Positions 23,024 to 34,864 of a stretch of DNA of 64,000 nucleotides are shown in pieces; position 1 is the first letter of the stretch, and each line of letters opens with the position of its first letter. The position numbers and the translations under genes were made by a program. A model generated the notes under the pieces. That model was not told the DNA's origin. It saw only the letters and a list, made by a program, of their open reading frames with translations, and made no database searches. The DNA is from Lineus longissimus (Eukaryota; Nemertea; Pilidiophora; Heteronemertea; Lineidae). Location of the stretch: the NCBI RefSeq assembly GCF_910592395.1, contig NC_088323.1, positions 9,546,001-9,610,000 of the forward strand. The letters run 5' to 3'.

Positions 23024-23740
23024 AAAACTGAAAATTGAAATAACTAAATAATGACTTTATTATTAGAATTTTTTTAATGTCTGGGATCTTGTTTTTTTAA
23101 CCCTCAACATATTTCATGAGTATCAAGCATGTTTCAAACCTAGATATATGGCCCTTAAAGATGGTGATGATTATCACTTCATTCACTGTCACTTCATTCA
23201 AACTAACATATGATTAGGCCTACATTTTACTTACAACACGATTGGGGTGACTTTCCAGCGACAATTCCTCACCGAGAGACAAGACCACTAATGAATATTC
23301 ATAGGTTGGAGGGTCGAGGCCTATCAATTAGACGAGTGCATGTTTTTTACTCTCAAGTACATATTTGGAGAGGTATTGAAAAAATATTTGCTGTGGCAAG
23401 TCTACAGATATAAAGAAATTATTTGATGAAAAAATTAATTTCGAATTTTGCTAATTGGGTAATAGGGGGCGTGTTTTGAGTTTTTTCTGCCAGTTGGCTG
23501 AAAACAGTGGAAATATCAAAGTCTGCCTAATTTGTCGATTATAAAAAAATTTCCGTGGTCAATCACCAATTTCCATCGCACCAGTTACTCGCAAGACTAA
23601 CCCGTATATCATATCCGAATTTCAGTTTCACTACTTGACGCATTCTTTGATGCGTCGCGGTCAAACATTGACAATTTAACTGCTAAAAGGCTTAAAAAAT
23701 CAATTGTGGTCTTGTCTCCCGAAGCGGCAAAGACTGGAGG
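23024..23740. other. No gene recognised
   Basis: No splice-supported exon or terminal repeat found. The last nine bases are the left target duplication of the next element. Confidence 0.5.
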
Positions 23741-24684
23741 CAAGGAGGATACCGCGGTGACGTCACGGCTTTTCCAAGATGGCGCTGCATATTGTAAACA
23801 AACTCGATCCACGGCCAAGGGGAAAATCAAGTCATCAAAAAAGTTAGATTTTTCGCATCAAATCAGAGTTATTAGTACTTTTCTGCTATGAAATAAGTCT
23901 TCAGACAATAAGCTATCATTTGAATAATGAAAAGTGCTGTTTTGATGGGGAAAAATAGGGTTTTTTAAACCAAATAGCCGGGCACCAATCTTCCAAAATT
24001 AGCGATGGTTTCAAAACAGTCTCCCAGATATGGGGCATCTCTTCATTATCATAATGGGATTTGGAGGCATGTTTACAGATTTTACAAGTTCGAGACCTGT
24101 AATACCTAAAACTCGCATAGATCCCCATAGATCCCCTCTATTTGTCGAGTTAGCGCCCCTGTAAGATCATGCATTTTCGGACACTAGAACGAAATCTTCC
24201 TGCGGATATCGCGGTTTCGGTGATGATTTAAGGAGAAATTGACTGTTCTTAGAGTTGTATGGGACAGAAATGAGTTCATACTTCATGAATACATGAATAT
24301 ATTATGATATGGGCGGGCTTCTCAGTCAAAACAATAACAAACTCAACTGCATCTCTACTGTATATTGCGTAGTGCATTGCCTAGTGTATTTCGTAGTGTA
24401 TTTTAGCGGAGACATTATTTCCGCACTTTGGCCACGCCAAAAGTCTTTTTTATTCGTGGAAGTTAATCTGCTCTGTAAATTTTATTTTACACAGGAAGAA
24501 TCCATACTAAGTATTGCAATATTTCATGTCTATTGGTGTTTTTGTGTACAGGAGCGCACCAGACAGTGAGACGTGGAGATGTGTTCAGTGCTGGTGCTGT
24601 CAGTAGACTGAATCTGATTGGCCATAGCGATCACTAATATGGGTCGGGATCACGTGATGTGACGTCACCGCGGTATCCTCCTTG
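23741..24684. mobile_element. MITE with CAAGGAGGATACC termini and 9-bp target duplication
   Basis: The element begins CAAGGAGGATACCGCGGTGA and ends with the reverse complement. GACTGGAGG is present on both sides (23732-23740 and 24685-24693). The interior has no recognised protein. A second copy starts at 46580 and follows this one closely for about 820 bp. Non-autonomous; MULE-like by target duplication length. Confidence 0.88.
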
Positions 24685-24739
24685 GACTGGAGGCTGCCAT
24701 TACAGCGATGACGTAGGTCCAGGTCCAAACTTTCAGCCA

Positions 24740-25890
24740 ATCAGAAGAGTTATAAGCCCCCCTCTTAGGAGGGGCTCTTAAGATACACGTGTGTGCGGGA
24801 GTACATAATGTAAATGAATGATGAGAAATAAAGAGAGTAACTATTGTATATCCTACAAACAATTTTTTTTGGTATTTTTCTGAATTAACTCCGTTGAGTT
24901 TACCGATTTCTCCGCGATCTTCCGGTGGTGGTTGCTATCCCATTGGTTGAAATTAATTTAAATTAAATTTAAATTAACTAAAATCTTCATGGGAATTCGC
25001 TACATCATATGCCTAAGAAATTGGCCAATTATATTAATATTTTTATTAGAGAAATATCCGTCCTAAATAATGACAGAAAAGGGTGGTTTATTTCAATTTT
25101 GTGTCGACATGGTCGAGGTCACGTGACATAAAAACAAAACAATCGCACACACCCGTTCAAAAAAGGCACTTTAAGAAAAACCAATACGTTTTTCCTGCTT
25201 AAAACCACACTGACGACTAAGTTATATTGGTCTGCTGCCCAAATCTGAAGTATCAAAATGAATAACAAACTAGAACTAGCTCTATTTAGCAAAAGTTGCG
25301 TGAAAGATTCGGGTGAGCGACATTCTGCACCCTAGCGGCCAATAATTAAACTACTTTCAGCCGTCTGCTCCGGTCTCGTTAGGGAGTTTTTCCCAAATGT
25401 ACGCGATGATGACGTGCCCCATTAACAGGACGTAACATCTATTTTAAAATGCGTTTCCAAAGTGAATGCATGAGGACAACCAATTTGTGTCGTATATCAC
25501 TGGAAACGCCCGATTCCCGTGAATAAGGTCAATCACGATGTATTAAGCCCCCCTCTTAGGAGGGGCTCTTAAGATACACGTGTGTGCGAAAGTATAATAT
25601 TATCAGTGCAGTGCCCTAGTAAGCGCGCAGCGCCTTTAGGTTGGGGGGAAACCCCCCAAACCCCCTGGTTGGGACCCTGCTATAGTTCCTTCCGCTAATT
25701 TTTTGTTTTGATAGACAGTTTTCTCCGTGTATCGCTTTAGCAGTAACTCAACTCCATCATCATTAATATCCGGCAAAGAAAGTCCCCCCCCCCCCACCCC
25801 CGTCCTTCCGACATGTTTTAGCTAGTGCATTGGGGGAAAGGCCCCTCAACCCCCCTATTGCCCTCTAAATAAGTCCTTATGAGCTGCTTA
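24740..25890 (+). repeat. G-rich repeat module, copy II
   Basis: It shares ordered blocks with copies I and III, including cttcatgggaattcgctaca, ataatgacagaaaagggtgg, the ggtcacgtgacataaa block, the ccctagcgg block, and the sequence ggtctcgttagggag that also begins the element at 31227. Hairpins such as gcccccctcttaggaggggc occur at 24757 and 25547. No coding sequence. Confidence 0.6.
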
Positions 25891-26499
25891 CCCCGGGGCG
25901 CTTGAGTGGAACCTCCAAACCTTCATGATGGTGCAGTCCTTTGACACGTTTAACCCAGAGCGAGGAAGAGGTACTCATTTGATGGTACCCTTACTGCAAC
26001 CCTCAACCATCATTACCCTTCCTTTTCACTGGCATGATATTGGCAAGACTACCAAGAGGTCGTACTGGTGGCTTCCTTGAGTCAATTGCTTGTGGTCGTA
26101 ATATATTCAAGGGGTCAGGGATCAGGTTTTTCCCGCACCAACATGTTACCGAATGGTTGATGCATAAAAAATTGGTTTGAAAGGGTTTTTGCAGGCCAAG
26201 AGACTGGAAGACACTTGACTCTTGAGGAACACCAGACTGATGAACAAAGAACCTGAGGAACATAGAACCCTCTTCATACCTGGGAGCATAAAAAGCCTGC
26301 TAGCGAATATTGATTATTCTTTAGAAAAAACCAGAAGATCTGCAAAACCAATGGTACCCCATAAAAACATACATTCCTCCTTAAGGTGTCTTCGGATCCC
26401 ACCACGGCCCATGTGGAATTCATTCAAAAGGTTTATTGAAATCTCAAAATAAATTTTTTTTTCCGAAACACCTGCCCGTCTTTTGCTTCATTATTTCGG
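25891..26499. other. No gene recognised
   Basis: Short frames on both strands (for example 26003-26263 minus) without recognisable motifs or splice context. Confidence 0.4.
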
Positions 26500-27710
26500 G
26501 ATTATATCCATTTTAAGCATCTTTTGGATATCATTACTAAAGTATCAAAAATCAAAACACATATGTCGGGGGGTAAACCCCCTGAAATTGAAGTGTGATT
26601 AAAAAACAGTGTGAATATTCATGTGGTTCTCTCTCGGAGCTCAGAATAGTCGAGTTGCTTCATTCGCGCGTTTATCTCTTCTGGCGGCCATTTTAAGTCA
26701 AATTTAAGCCATTTGAAACGAATCCATGGACTTGAGAAACATTGTTTACATTGGATACGTCGTATGCACGTTAACCATAGTAGCGCTTCGCAGAAAAGCC
26801 TTCGGCTTTTCTGCTGCGCGCTTATAATATAAATGAATGAAGAGAAATAAAGAGAGTAACTATTGTATATCCAACAAACAATTTTTTTTGGTTTTTCAAA
26901 ATGGCGCTGAATAAATAAATCAGACCAGTTGTAGCGCTGAATTATAAATCAGACCAGTTGTAACAGGTTACGAGAACATCTAATTTAAATCTTCATGGGA
27001 ATTCGCTACATATACCTAAGAAATTGGCCAATTATATTAATATTTTTATTAGAGAAATATCCGTCCTAAATAATGACAGAAAAGGGTGGTTTATTTCAAT
27101 TTTGTGTCGACATAGTCGAGGTCACGTGACATAAACAAAACAATCGCACACACCCGTCCAAAAAAGGCACTTTAAGAAAAACAAATACGTTTTTCCTGCT
27201 TAAAACCACACTAACGACTAAGTTATATTGGTCTACTGCCCAAATCTGAAGTATCAAATTGAATCACAAACTAGAACTAGCTCTATTTAGCTATAGTTGC
27301 GTGAAAAATTCGGGTGAGCGACGTACATTCTGTACCCTAGCGGCCAATAATTAAACTACTTTCAGCCGTCTGCTCCGGTCTCGTTAGGGAGTTTTTCCCA
27401 AATGTACGCGATGATGACGTGCCCCATTAACAGGACGTAACATCTATTTTAAAATGCGTTTCGAAAGTGAATGCATGATGACAACCCATTTATCGTGAAT
27501 AAGGACAATCACAATGTATTACATTACCAAAACAAAAATGTGTCGGAAGGAACTATGGATCGTCCCAACATGGGGGTTGGGGGGGGGGGGGGGTTCCCCT
27601 CCATTGTACTGGGTAAAAACGTCACGCTATCGTAGGGGGGTTCGGGGGTGCTCCCCCGACCTAAAGGGGGGCTCACCAAGTCCTTGACTTTACATATTAA
27701 AAGTAGCAAT
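26500..27710 (+). repeat. G-rich repeat module, copy III
   Basis: From about 26960 it matches copy II almost base for base until about 27480, then joins the tail that in copy I reads ggtcccaacatggggg through gctcccccgacat. The preceding part has a strong hairpin at 26791-26815 (cagaaaagcc, loop, ggcttttctg). No coding sequence. Confidence 0.6.
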
Positions 27711-27959
27711 GGATATGTCGATTGGGAATAAAAAATTCGCGACCCGGCGACGAGGTCACTCAGTCGGTTTTCTAATTGTATTATTCATGTTATTAGCTCA
27801 ACTGAAATATTGTGGAGAAGAGACAACTACATGTAGAATGAGATGACAATAGTAAATCTGTTTTAGCAATATCGTGTGTTTCTGAATATTACGAAAAAGT
27901 CACAGGCTAAATATTTCTCGAAAGAAAATCAATGGAGAAACCCGTAGCCTTTCTCAAGA

Positions 27960-28065
27960 AAAACGATAATAGTTTTAACTATTATCGTTGAAATTCTAGA
28001 TAGAAATTTCCATGACGATTTGTATTAAAATACAAATCGTCATGGAAATTTCTATCTAGAATTTC
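27960..28065. repeat. Fresh quasi-palindrome present only in copy B
   Basis: Copy B reads gaaattctagatagaaattt on through tgacgatttgtatt, then the exact reverse complement, where copy A has only the second half. Just before it, acgataatag-tttt-aactattatcgt forms a second hairpin. The arms of the larger hairpin are about 37 bases with a two-base centre. Confidence 0.9.
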
Positions 28066-28378
28066 ATCAATTTTAAATGGAATTATAAAAGGTGCACTAC
28101 ATGAAAGTTTTTTCATGCATGATTTAAAACGTAAAGCTAAGGTACCGTAGAATATATCTGTCAAATCTGCTGAAAATCTATGTAAAGATTGTTCATAAAA
28201 AATCAAGGATCATTTACAAAACCTGTAGAGATTCTACAGCTACACTATCAATCATGCATTTTTCTTTAAAGGTTTGCTCGGAAAGATTTGTCTGTAGATC
28301 ATTTGCAATGACACCATCAATATCTCAAGAAAGCAAGTTGTAGACCGTGTGAATACAATTCATGACAAATAGGGATTA

Positions 28379-28672
28379 TTGCACGTTCTGACCAACATGG
28401 GCATAGCTTCAGCAAGTTTAGTATTTTCCTCATTCCATTTCATGACAATGCATATTAGCGGAACCGATAATGCCATCTTACGAGTTCAGTCCATTCTTCG
28501 ATGTGGCGTAGCATGCTCAAATACTCAGAGGTGTGTTGCCTTTTCCACCACCTACGTAAACGGCCATGATGGCGATGATCAAACAGGAACCTGTCATATT
28601 CACAAGGATGCTGCTACCAAGGGCTGGAATTGCGGTGACCGGAAAACAAGACATCAGCTTTGGAAAAAGCAG
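28379..28672 (+). CDS. PAN/apple-like domain exon, copy B
   Basis: The protein is nearly identical to copy A (2998-3291), with the same cysteines (RCGVAC, RCVAF, TGTCHIH, GWNC). The splice donor aagcag then gtagcc is conserved at 28672. The first ATG lies at an uncertain position; an acceptor-like gcttcag near 28416 could instead start the exon. PAN modules normally sit in secreted or membrane proteins. Membership in the same gene as the 32326 exon is inferred from the conserved order in both copies. Confidence 0.6.
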
Positions 28673-28710
28673 GTAGCCAATATTTCAGTTTTCGTATCAT
28701 CATTGTTAGA

Positions 28711-28890
28711 ATTTTCTTCGGCGATCGTATGACCTATGTCTCGTACAATTGGCCAATACGCTGCATATGAAATACACAGAATGGTATGACACTTTCAACA
28801 CTATGCTTCGAGGTAATAAAACCATCAAGAGTACCATTGGGGTTGAGGAATTTGCTCGACTCGGCGAAGGATCGTGTGCACTAAATGTTG
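28711..28890 (+). CDS. Conserved exon-like segment, copy B
   Basis: After a candidate acceptor (attgttag, ending 28710) a frame reads DLCLVQLANTLHMKYTEW, GNKTIKSTIGVEEFARL and GSCALNVERY, the same as in copy A with mostly conservative changes. Copy B keeps about ten more residues and a possible donor (atgagtgac) near 28910, so this copy may preserve the original 3' boundary. No known domain is recognised. Confidence 0.4.
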
Positions 28891-29117
28891 AACGATACAT
28901 CACTGGAAATGAGTGACATTGCTTCCCATTGGCTGAATACAGTAAGGAGAATATGGAGTCGATTGGTAATGGTAAATTCATTACAGCATTACAAAAATAG
29001 TATCAAATTGCTTCCACAACCACTTTATTTTAAATATCCAGATCGTAAATTGCATAGCCAATATTTGACACAACTTATTTTGTTGAAATTATTTATGAGT
29101 TTTGTGCACTTTTAACA

Positions 29118-29369
29118 GTTTGGCAAGATCACCGAGCTGCATACAACCAAGGAATTGACTGTGTACAGTGGGCTGACCTCAGGTCGAAAATCACCTCTCT
29201 TCTCGAAATCAGAGCAGTCATTAGCATCCCCAGATCAATTTTCAAAGTTGAAATACTCCAGGATTTATGTATCAAATTAGCTACTACGAACGATATAAGA
29301 CCTTTGTGCACTTTTTCTATAAAAAAGAGACAAAATTACTCACTCAGAACGACGTTATTCCCACTGTGA
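29118..29369 (+). CDS. Possible orphan exon in the copy B-specific insertion
   Basis: A pyrimidine-rich tract and cttttaacag precede an open frame of about 83 codons that begins WQDHRAAYNQGIDCVQWADL and ends at a stop at 29369. It has no ATG. The composition looks protein-like (regular hydrophobics, few repeats), but I do not recognise it and copy A has no equivalent. It could be a real exon lost from copy A or a remnant of an inserted element. Confidence 0.3.
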   Translation, partial: VWQDHRAAYNQGIDCVQWADLRSKITSLLEIRAVISIPRSIFKVEILQDLCIKLATTNDIRPLCTFSIKKRQNYSLRTTLFPL

Positions 29370-30217
29370 ACGAGATTTTGATACTAAAAATCCATGAAAA
29401 TCCGAATTTTATTGCATTTTTTCATCAAGTTTGCTTGCCGCCACCATTTTCTAGCTTAAATCATGTGACAAAAGCACAAAACCATGACCCCATTTACCTT
29501 AGAAGTGTTCAGAACCTGTACATTCAACACTAGAAACCTCGACTCCAGGTCAACAGCGTTGTTAGTACAGGCCGCCGCTAGTTGGCGAGATCGCTTAGTG
29601 GGGCCGTCTCCACAGTGGTGAACTGCTCACAGAAAAGGACAATTTTATGCTATAAAGACAAAGCCGGAATCAATGCAAATACCACCCTAGCAAATGGAAT
29701 TAAATGGACAACACTTCCAAATACATACACGTTCGCTCGGTTCTGCCATAGCGTGGTTTCAGTGTTGGAGGAGCGTGTAATGTTGCCGCGATGATACCGC
29801 CCCCGAAACAACAGCGCAGGAATGACGTCAACGCAGAGCGCTGCCATCTATTAGGAACTGAGGGAACTATTTCACAATGTTGCTCATTTCCAGTAATGAC
29901 TTGAAATCGAACTGGAAAGAAAACCATAACTTTGTACCAATTTCAGGAATGTCGCTGTTGAAAAAGAAACCCGATTCTCACTCAAATTCACGTCGTATTG
30001 TGAACTGATCGAGGAAAAAGATTTTCGCTTACACTTCAACTTTGAGGTTGAATTACAGTCGTCTGGTGTTAACTTCGACTCAACGGAATTGTCCGTAAAT
30101 ATTCCATATTGATAAATTATGTGTACCTGCACAAAATTACTTTTGAATTCCATATAAATATATGTGCCCTAGGCGTATGTAATAAAGTCGTATTCCCAGT
30201 CGTGGTCTTTGTTTTAC

Positions 30218-30495
30218 CGGGGCGGATCCAGACTTTTTAGAAGGATTGGGTGGGGGCGTAAGTGAAGGCGAAGTCTGAACATTGCGCACACCGCAGGCGC
30301 GAAGCGCGAACAGGGGCCATGTATATAGCCTTCCCCCAGGAATTTGAAAACAAGAAGCTCTGAAATGCATCCTTGCATTTTAAAGATCATTTCTACCACC
30401 ATGTTTGATGAAATTTTGAAAAAAAAATCATTTGTTCTGTAAAGAATAGAGGGGGGGGTACGCTCTCCACGCCCCCGCCTAGATCCGCCTCTGGT
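30218..30495. mobile_element. hAT-like MITE remnant
   Basis: The left end accggggcggatccagac and the right end cgcctagatccgcctctgg are imperfect inverted repeats with the gGCGGATCcag word seen at the ends of many hAT-type MITEs. The eight outer bases match only partly, so the target duplication is not established. Part of the interior (cccccaggaatttga..gaagctctgaaatgc) is also in copy A, so the element may predate the duplication. Confidence 0.35.
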
Positions 30496-31226
30496 TGTAT
30501 CCATATTTTCATGCTTCTGCACCGATCGAATTTTTAATTTAAAAAACTTTTACTGCAGACGGACATGGCTATGAAAACTTTCGTCGATTAACTGAATATA
30601 TTACTAAATAACTGTAAATGTAATTCAACCTCGGAGATGAAGTTGGAGTGAGAATCAAAATGTGCAAAAGCCAAGAGGGCTCATCTGACATTGGAAATAA
30701 GGAAATTCGAAACGGGCCATTTAGCGGAATCAGCCTACAAAACCGGTGTAAGAATATCGATATTTTAACATCAACACATTGATTCTTATATGGAACATCA
30801 ACATGGAAAACGCAAAGAATATAAAGCATCAGTGAAGCGTGTTCGATTACTAAGCGGGAGTAAGTGCCACCGCTTTCTTTTTGGTAATGCATGGTGCCTG
30901 ATCTCGCGCTAGGCCGAAGCGAACGATCCTCGGATTGGCCTATACTTCGTCTGAAAATGGCCGCTGAATGTGATTTTTGATGAAAGATGGCAGACGATGA
31001 CAACACATTTGTTTTATTGCAGTTAACGTACGTACACCACGTCTAGTATCTGGTTATTCTTTTTTACCCTACTTTATACTCTCCTATTACTCGGGCCTGG
31101 CGCGAGAGCGTTCGGGCTCAATTCATACTGGGCATTCAATTCAAGGCGCGAGATGTGTTGCGATCGACCACCCAAATATCACGAGATCTCACAGGGAGGC
31201 GCATGGTTTTTAAGAGGCGGGCTATA

Positions 31227-31901
31227 GGTCTCGTTAGGGAGTTTTTCCCAAATGTACGCGATGATGACGTGCCCCATTAACAGGACGTAACATCTATTTT
31301 AAAATGCGTTTCCAAAGTGAATGCACGAGGACAACCCATTTGTGTCGAATATCACTGGAAACGCCCGATTCCCCTGAGTCTGCAGGATGTTAAATCGGGC
31401 ATTTTATTTCTTTAAATAAATCATAAGCGTCGCATTTGCTCCTAGCTCTGTTCACCATCCCAAATGGCAATATTGCAAATTGGGCCGGACAATCACGAAA
31501 AACCCCAAATATTATTAATTTCTTCCTGAATAATTCCTACAGTGACCATACTCCCATGAAAGACAGTTGCTTACGCTAAATAAAAATCAAAAAAAAATCG
31601 AGGGTCAACCATTGAACTTTTGAGATATGTTGAATTTTGCACAAATCAACGAAAAACGCACCAACTGGCACTGGACGGCATTTCAACACGGAGCCGACGC
31701 ACATCCCAAGTTCAGTGTACACATACGTCGGCAACAACAGTAAATGCGTAGTTTCTTGTTAGCCGCCTATTGAGTAGCGCTCTAGGTTTCAGAAACTCAA
31801 AAAAAAACATGTCTTTGCCAAAACAACTGCTGAATAAACACTGACATACTGTGAGGACCGAGAAATGTTTTTAGGAACTACGGTTAGTCCCTAATGAGAC
31901 C
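31227..31901. mobile_element. MITE with GGTCTCRTTAGGGA termini and ATA target duplication
   Basis: The ends are GGTCTCGTTAGGGA and the reverse complement of GGTCTCATTAGGGA. ATA stands on each side (31224-31226 and 31902-31904). Copy A of the duplication has the uninterrupted site (ggctataaatattg), which proves insertion after duplication or loss from copy A. The first 170 bp recur at 25371 and 27388 inside the G-rich modules. A three-base duplication fits Harbinger-like transposition; there is no transposase inside. Confidence 0.85.
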
Positions 31902-32325
31902 ATAGATATTGCTTCCGTAAGAATTCTCGGATTCAGGAGTTTTTGTACATTCCGCTGAATTGCCATGGCCGTTGGGATGGGAGTCAATATGGAGCACAAC
32001 ATCAACAATACACATGGCACCACAAAATGGCATTATACGTCAATAACGGGTTAATATAATCAAGATGCGTGCATAACTTATGACGTTTGTCTATTCAAGA
32101 GCAAAAGAGGTAGCAGCCTTCCATCTCTCATATGTAATGTATTACATGTAACTTGAGCGTATTAATCCTTTATAACGTGAAGATGTAATATCTTTATTTC
32201 AACCAAAACGTCGAACTAGCAGAGGGGCAAATATCGGTCGTACCGTGATATAAGGATATATGGTCAGTTCCCACCGTGGACGGAATCGGTCTTTTACCAC
32301 ACGAAGTTAAGGGTCATAGTCACAG

Positions 32326-33323
32326 TGGCTCTTTTTCATTACTCCATGAGTCCTCACCGTAACGTCTACGTCTTTAGCCAAGATGATAGAAGCGGAGATT
32401 TTAAAATGATATCTCGTTTTCATTTCAACGAACTTACATACATTGCTGGCGAATATGGCGATGATGTCATAGGTGTAAGGACTCCTCATGGAAGGAAATC
32501 AGTTTATGAAAGATTTCGAGCATTTCAAATGGATTTGAATGGAAAAGGTAATTGCCGAGAGTTGATTCTACCGTATGATGAACTTAAGAAAAGTCTCGGT
32601 CCAGAAAACTCGACGTTCGAATATTTCAAAATGGTTTCATGCGGTGAAAATGTTTTCTTGGAGTTGACCTTTCGATGCAAAATTAAGAAGCACAAGAACA
32701 GGGAAAAAGTCCTGTCTATATCTTGGTTAGATTGGTATAAAATAGTAAACGCAGGGTTCGTTCTTAAACTTCAGTATGTTAAAAGCCTAAAAGGGAGGCG
32801 TTACTCTCTCATGTCTGAAGATGACAGAGGTAAATCCCTTAATATGGATAACATAATGTTAGATGATATCAAATGTGATATAAATGGTAATCTCTTTAAA
32901 TCATCAACCAGAACACGCTCCATCACCATCTTAGAAAAACCGTACGAGCATAATACATCCACGTCGATTATCTTTCGCGATAATTTCTTCAAAAAGTTGG
33001 GAGACTCTCCAACTGTGTCTTTGCTAGGATCTTATAACGTTGTCGTTGAGGTTCATCGGTCGGATGTTGTCAGCAACACCGTTTTAAATGACCCCAGAGA
33101 GAATTTCAAGTTTTCTAAGAAACACGCTAAATATATTTTTATGTTAAACTTTGGGCCATGTCTTGAAAAATCAAATGTAGAAGCCAGACCTACGTTATCG
33201 ATGAGCTTAGATTCCCAGTTTGTCTCACACCATATGCTTATTGCTGGTGCGAATGAAAGAATTATCGCCTGGCCAAAATTTGGTTCTAGTAAGCAGTTGA
33301 TCGCAAAAGTATTTATTGTGTAA
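32326..33323 (+). CDS. Terminal exon, 332-residue protein of unknown family, copy B
   Basis: It has the same length and the same acceptor (tcacag before TGGCTC) as the copy at 968-1965, and a stop at 33323. I do not recognise a domain. Compared with copy A there are roughly 45 substitutions and no insertion or deletion. By eye about three quarters of the substitutions change the residue, for example HSN/HFN, AELKKRIG/DELKKSLG, TTTH/TRTR and SYY/SHH. The flanking non-coding sequence of the two copies contains several indels. The frame has therefore been protected, although many residues have been free or driven to change. Confidence 0.6.
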
Positions 33324-33420
33324 AAAAATGTATTTTGTTTCAACTGAACTGTGTGTGAACAAAACTCTTATTTAATGTAACACACGTAGCTGAGTAAAGG
33401 AAACCACGAAAATAAGTTCT

Positions 33421-34860
33421 CCATCTGAGTAGTTTCCTGGACGGTTGCGAAGTCCTCACATTCACTTTTATACCCCGTAAATTGCATCACCATTTAGCAT
33501 GTATTGTATCATACAACCTAAATCAGACCATCAACCTTGATCCTGGCCGGCTTCAAACATTCCTTAGTATTTGTTACAGACAATTTCATTCATAGCACTG
33601 GTTATGTTCTTTCGTCTGTATCATGACAGGACCTCCTTAAGACGCTGAGAATACAGATATTGCACAGCTCTGAGGGGATGCAAGTTTTTAGACCGTTATT
33701 GTTTCTCATTAACGGTAATATTTCGTAGAATATGGTTCAAATCTATAAATCTAAGCTACACTAGATATCGGTGCTTCCACTTTTCAATAGCACGCAATAC
33801 TTTATTGCAGGAAGAAATTCATTGATAATTTGGCTGATAATAGGTATTTTCATACTCAACTTTGTCCAGATGTAGGTAAATTCACATATGCAATAAGCAG
33901 GACCGTTTCGTTTGAAAGACGTTATTTTAGAGTGGGCGACCATCCTTCAAATGAGATTTTACCCTCGACCAGGTATTAAAGTGAGAGAGAATTGGTGTAA
34001 AGAGTTAGACCACTTTTACTGCCTACAGCTCTACACATGATGTCGGGAATTGAAATTGAAAGAATGTGTTATTCGGATGTTTCAGCTTGGATCTTCTTCC
34101 TTGTCGAAATCTATGAGTTTGATATGTTTGCACACCCAGATGTCCTGGTTTCATTACATAACGGTTACACGTCTCTTATTTCTATGATCCAGGTTAGATT
34201 TCATATAGGATAGCATTCTTGATGCTCTCCTGGACACGGTAGTTGATAAAATAGGAAAACTGCGCGAGTCACAAGATCGTATGAGATGAACTTCTCCGGC
34301 CTGAGAGCTCGAGAGCGCAGGTCGAGAGCTTTCATGCGATCAGGATGACGAGGATTAGCCACGAGTGCAGTTAATATCAAGAAGGGTTCCGATCACTTTT
34401 TTCTTATATCGTAAAAGACTGTCCCTGGTTCACCTTCCGTGGTTTTGGAAGAATTTCAATGGACCTTTCGGGGTGAAATTTTGCTTTCCTGTGGTTATGT
34501 CTACCTGATCAATGCACTTAGGGTATATGATAAAAGGTGGACTCAAAATTTTGGATTCTGGATGATGAACGCTGGATTTTGCATCATCGGATTGCATAGC
34601 CTTCATTCAAGCTGCAACCTCGCCTCCCGTTAATGGCATGATAAGAACTTAATACTTTCAGGGCAGTTGTTGAGATGGAGGTTAAAAATAGACAAACATA
34701 TAGATCGCATTCCGATGTCTATACGTGGGTGCCGAACCGTAGGGAAATCTTTCCAATATTCCGCTAACGCTTATTTTGATCTTCGGCTTTCAGGTTTAAA
34801 AAATCCTCTCCGATGTCCTTCCTGCCTGGCAATTTACAAAAATATGTCGAGTCTGTTGTA
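33421..34860. other. No gene recognised
   Basis: Short frames (for example 34439-34633 plus) have no motif or splice context. Around 34225 the word acggtagttgataaa recalls the repeat arms at 18.43 and 19.44 kb. Confidence 0.5.
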
Positions 34861-34864
34861 ATGT

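Larger units (their letters stand above)
27860..33420 (+). repeat. Copy B of the inverted gene-segment duplication
   Basis: It is the plus-strand partner of 840-3760 with the same order of parts. Additional DNA relative to copy A lies at about 28890-29890 and 30370-31905, the latter including a complete MITE at 31227-31901. Copy B also has a local inverted duplication near 27960-28065 that copy A lacks. Confidence 0.85.

Noticed and set aside
22266-23051. Two identical short open frames
   Set aside because: They are the same 540-bp tandem unit read twice, and span hairpin arms.
26785-26830. Bacterial-type terminator hairpin
   Set aside because: The context is a eukaryotic dispersed repeat; the hairpin is better explained as an element-end structure.
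29884-30370. Minus-strand open frames in copy B
   Set aside because: They run antisense to conserved non-coding sequence and across a hAT-like remnant, are not preserved in copy A, and lack motifs.
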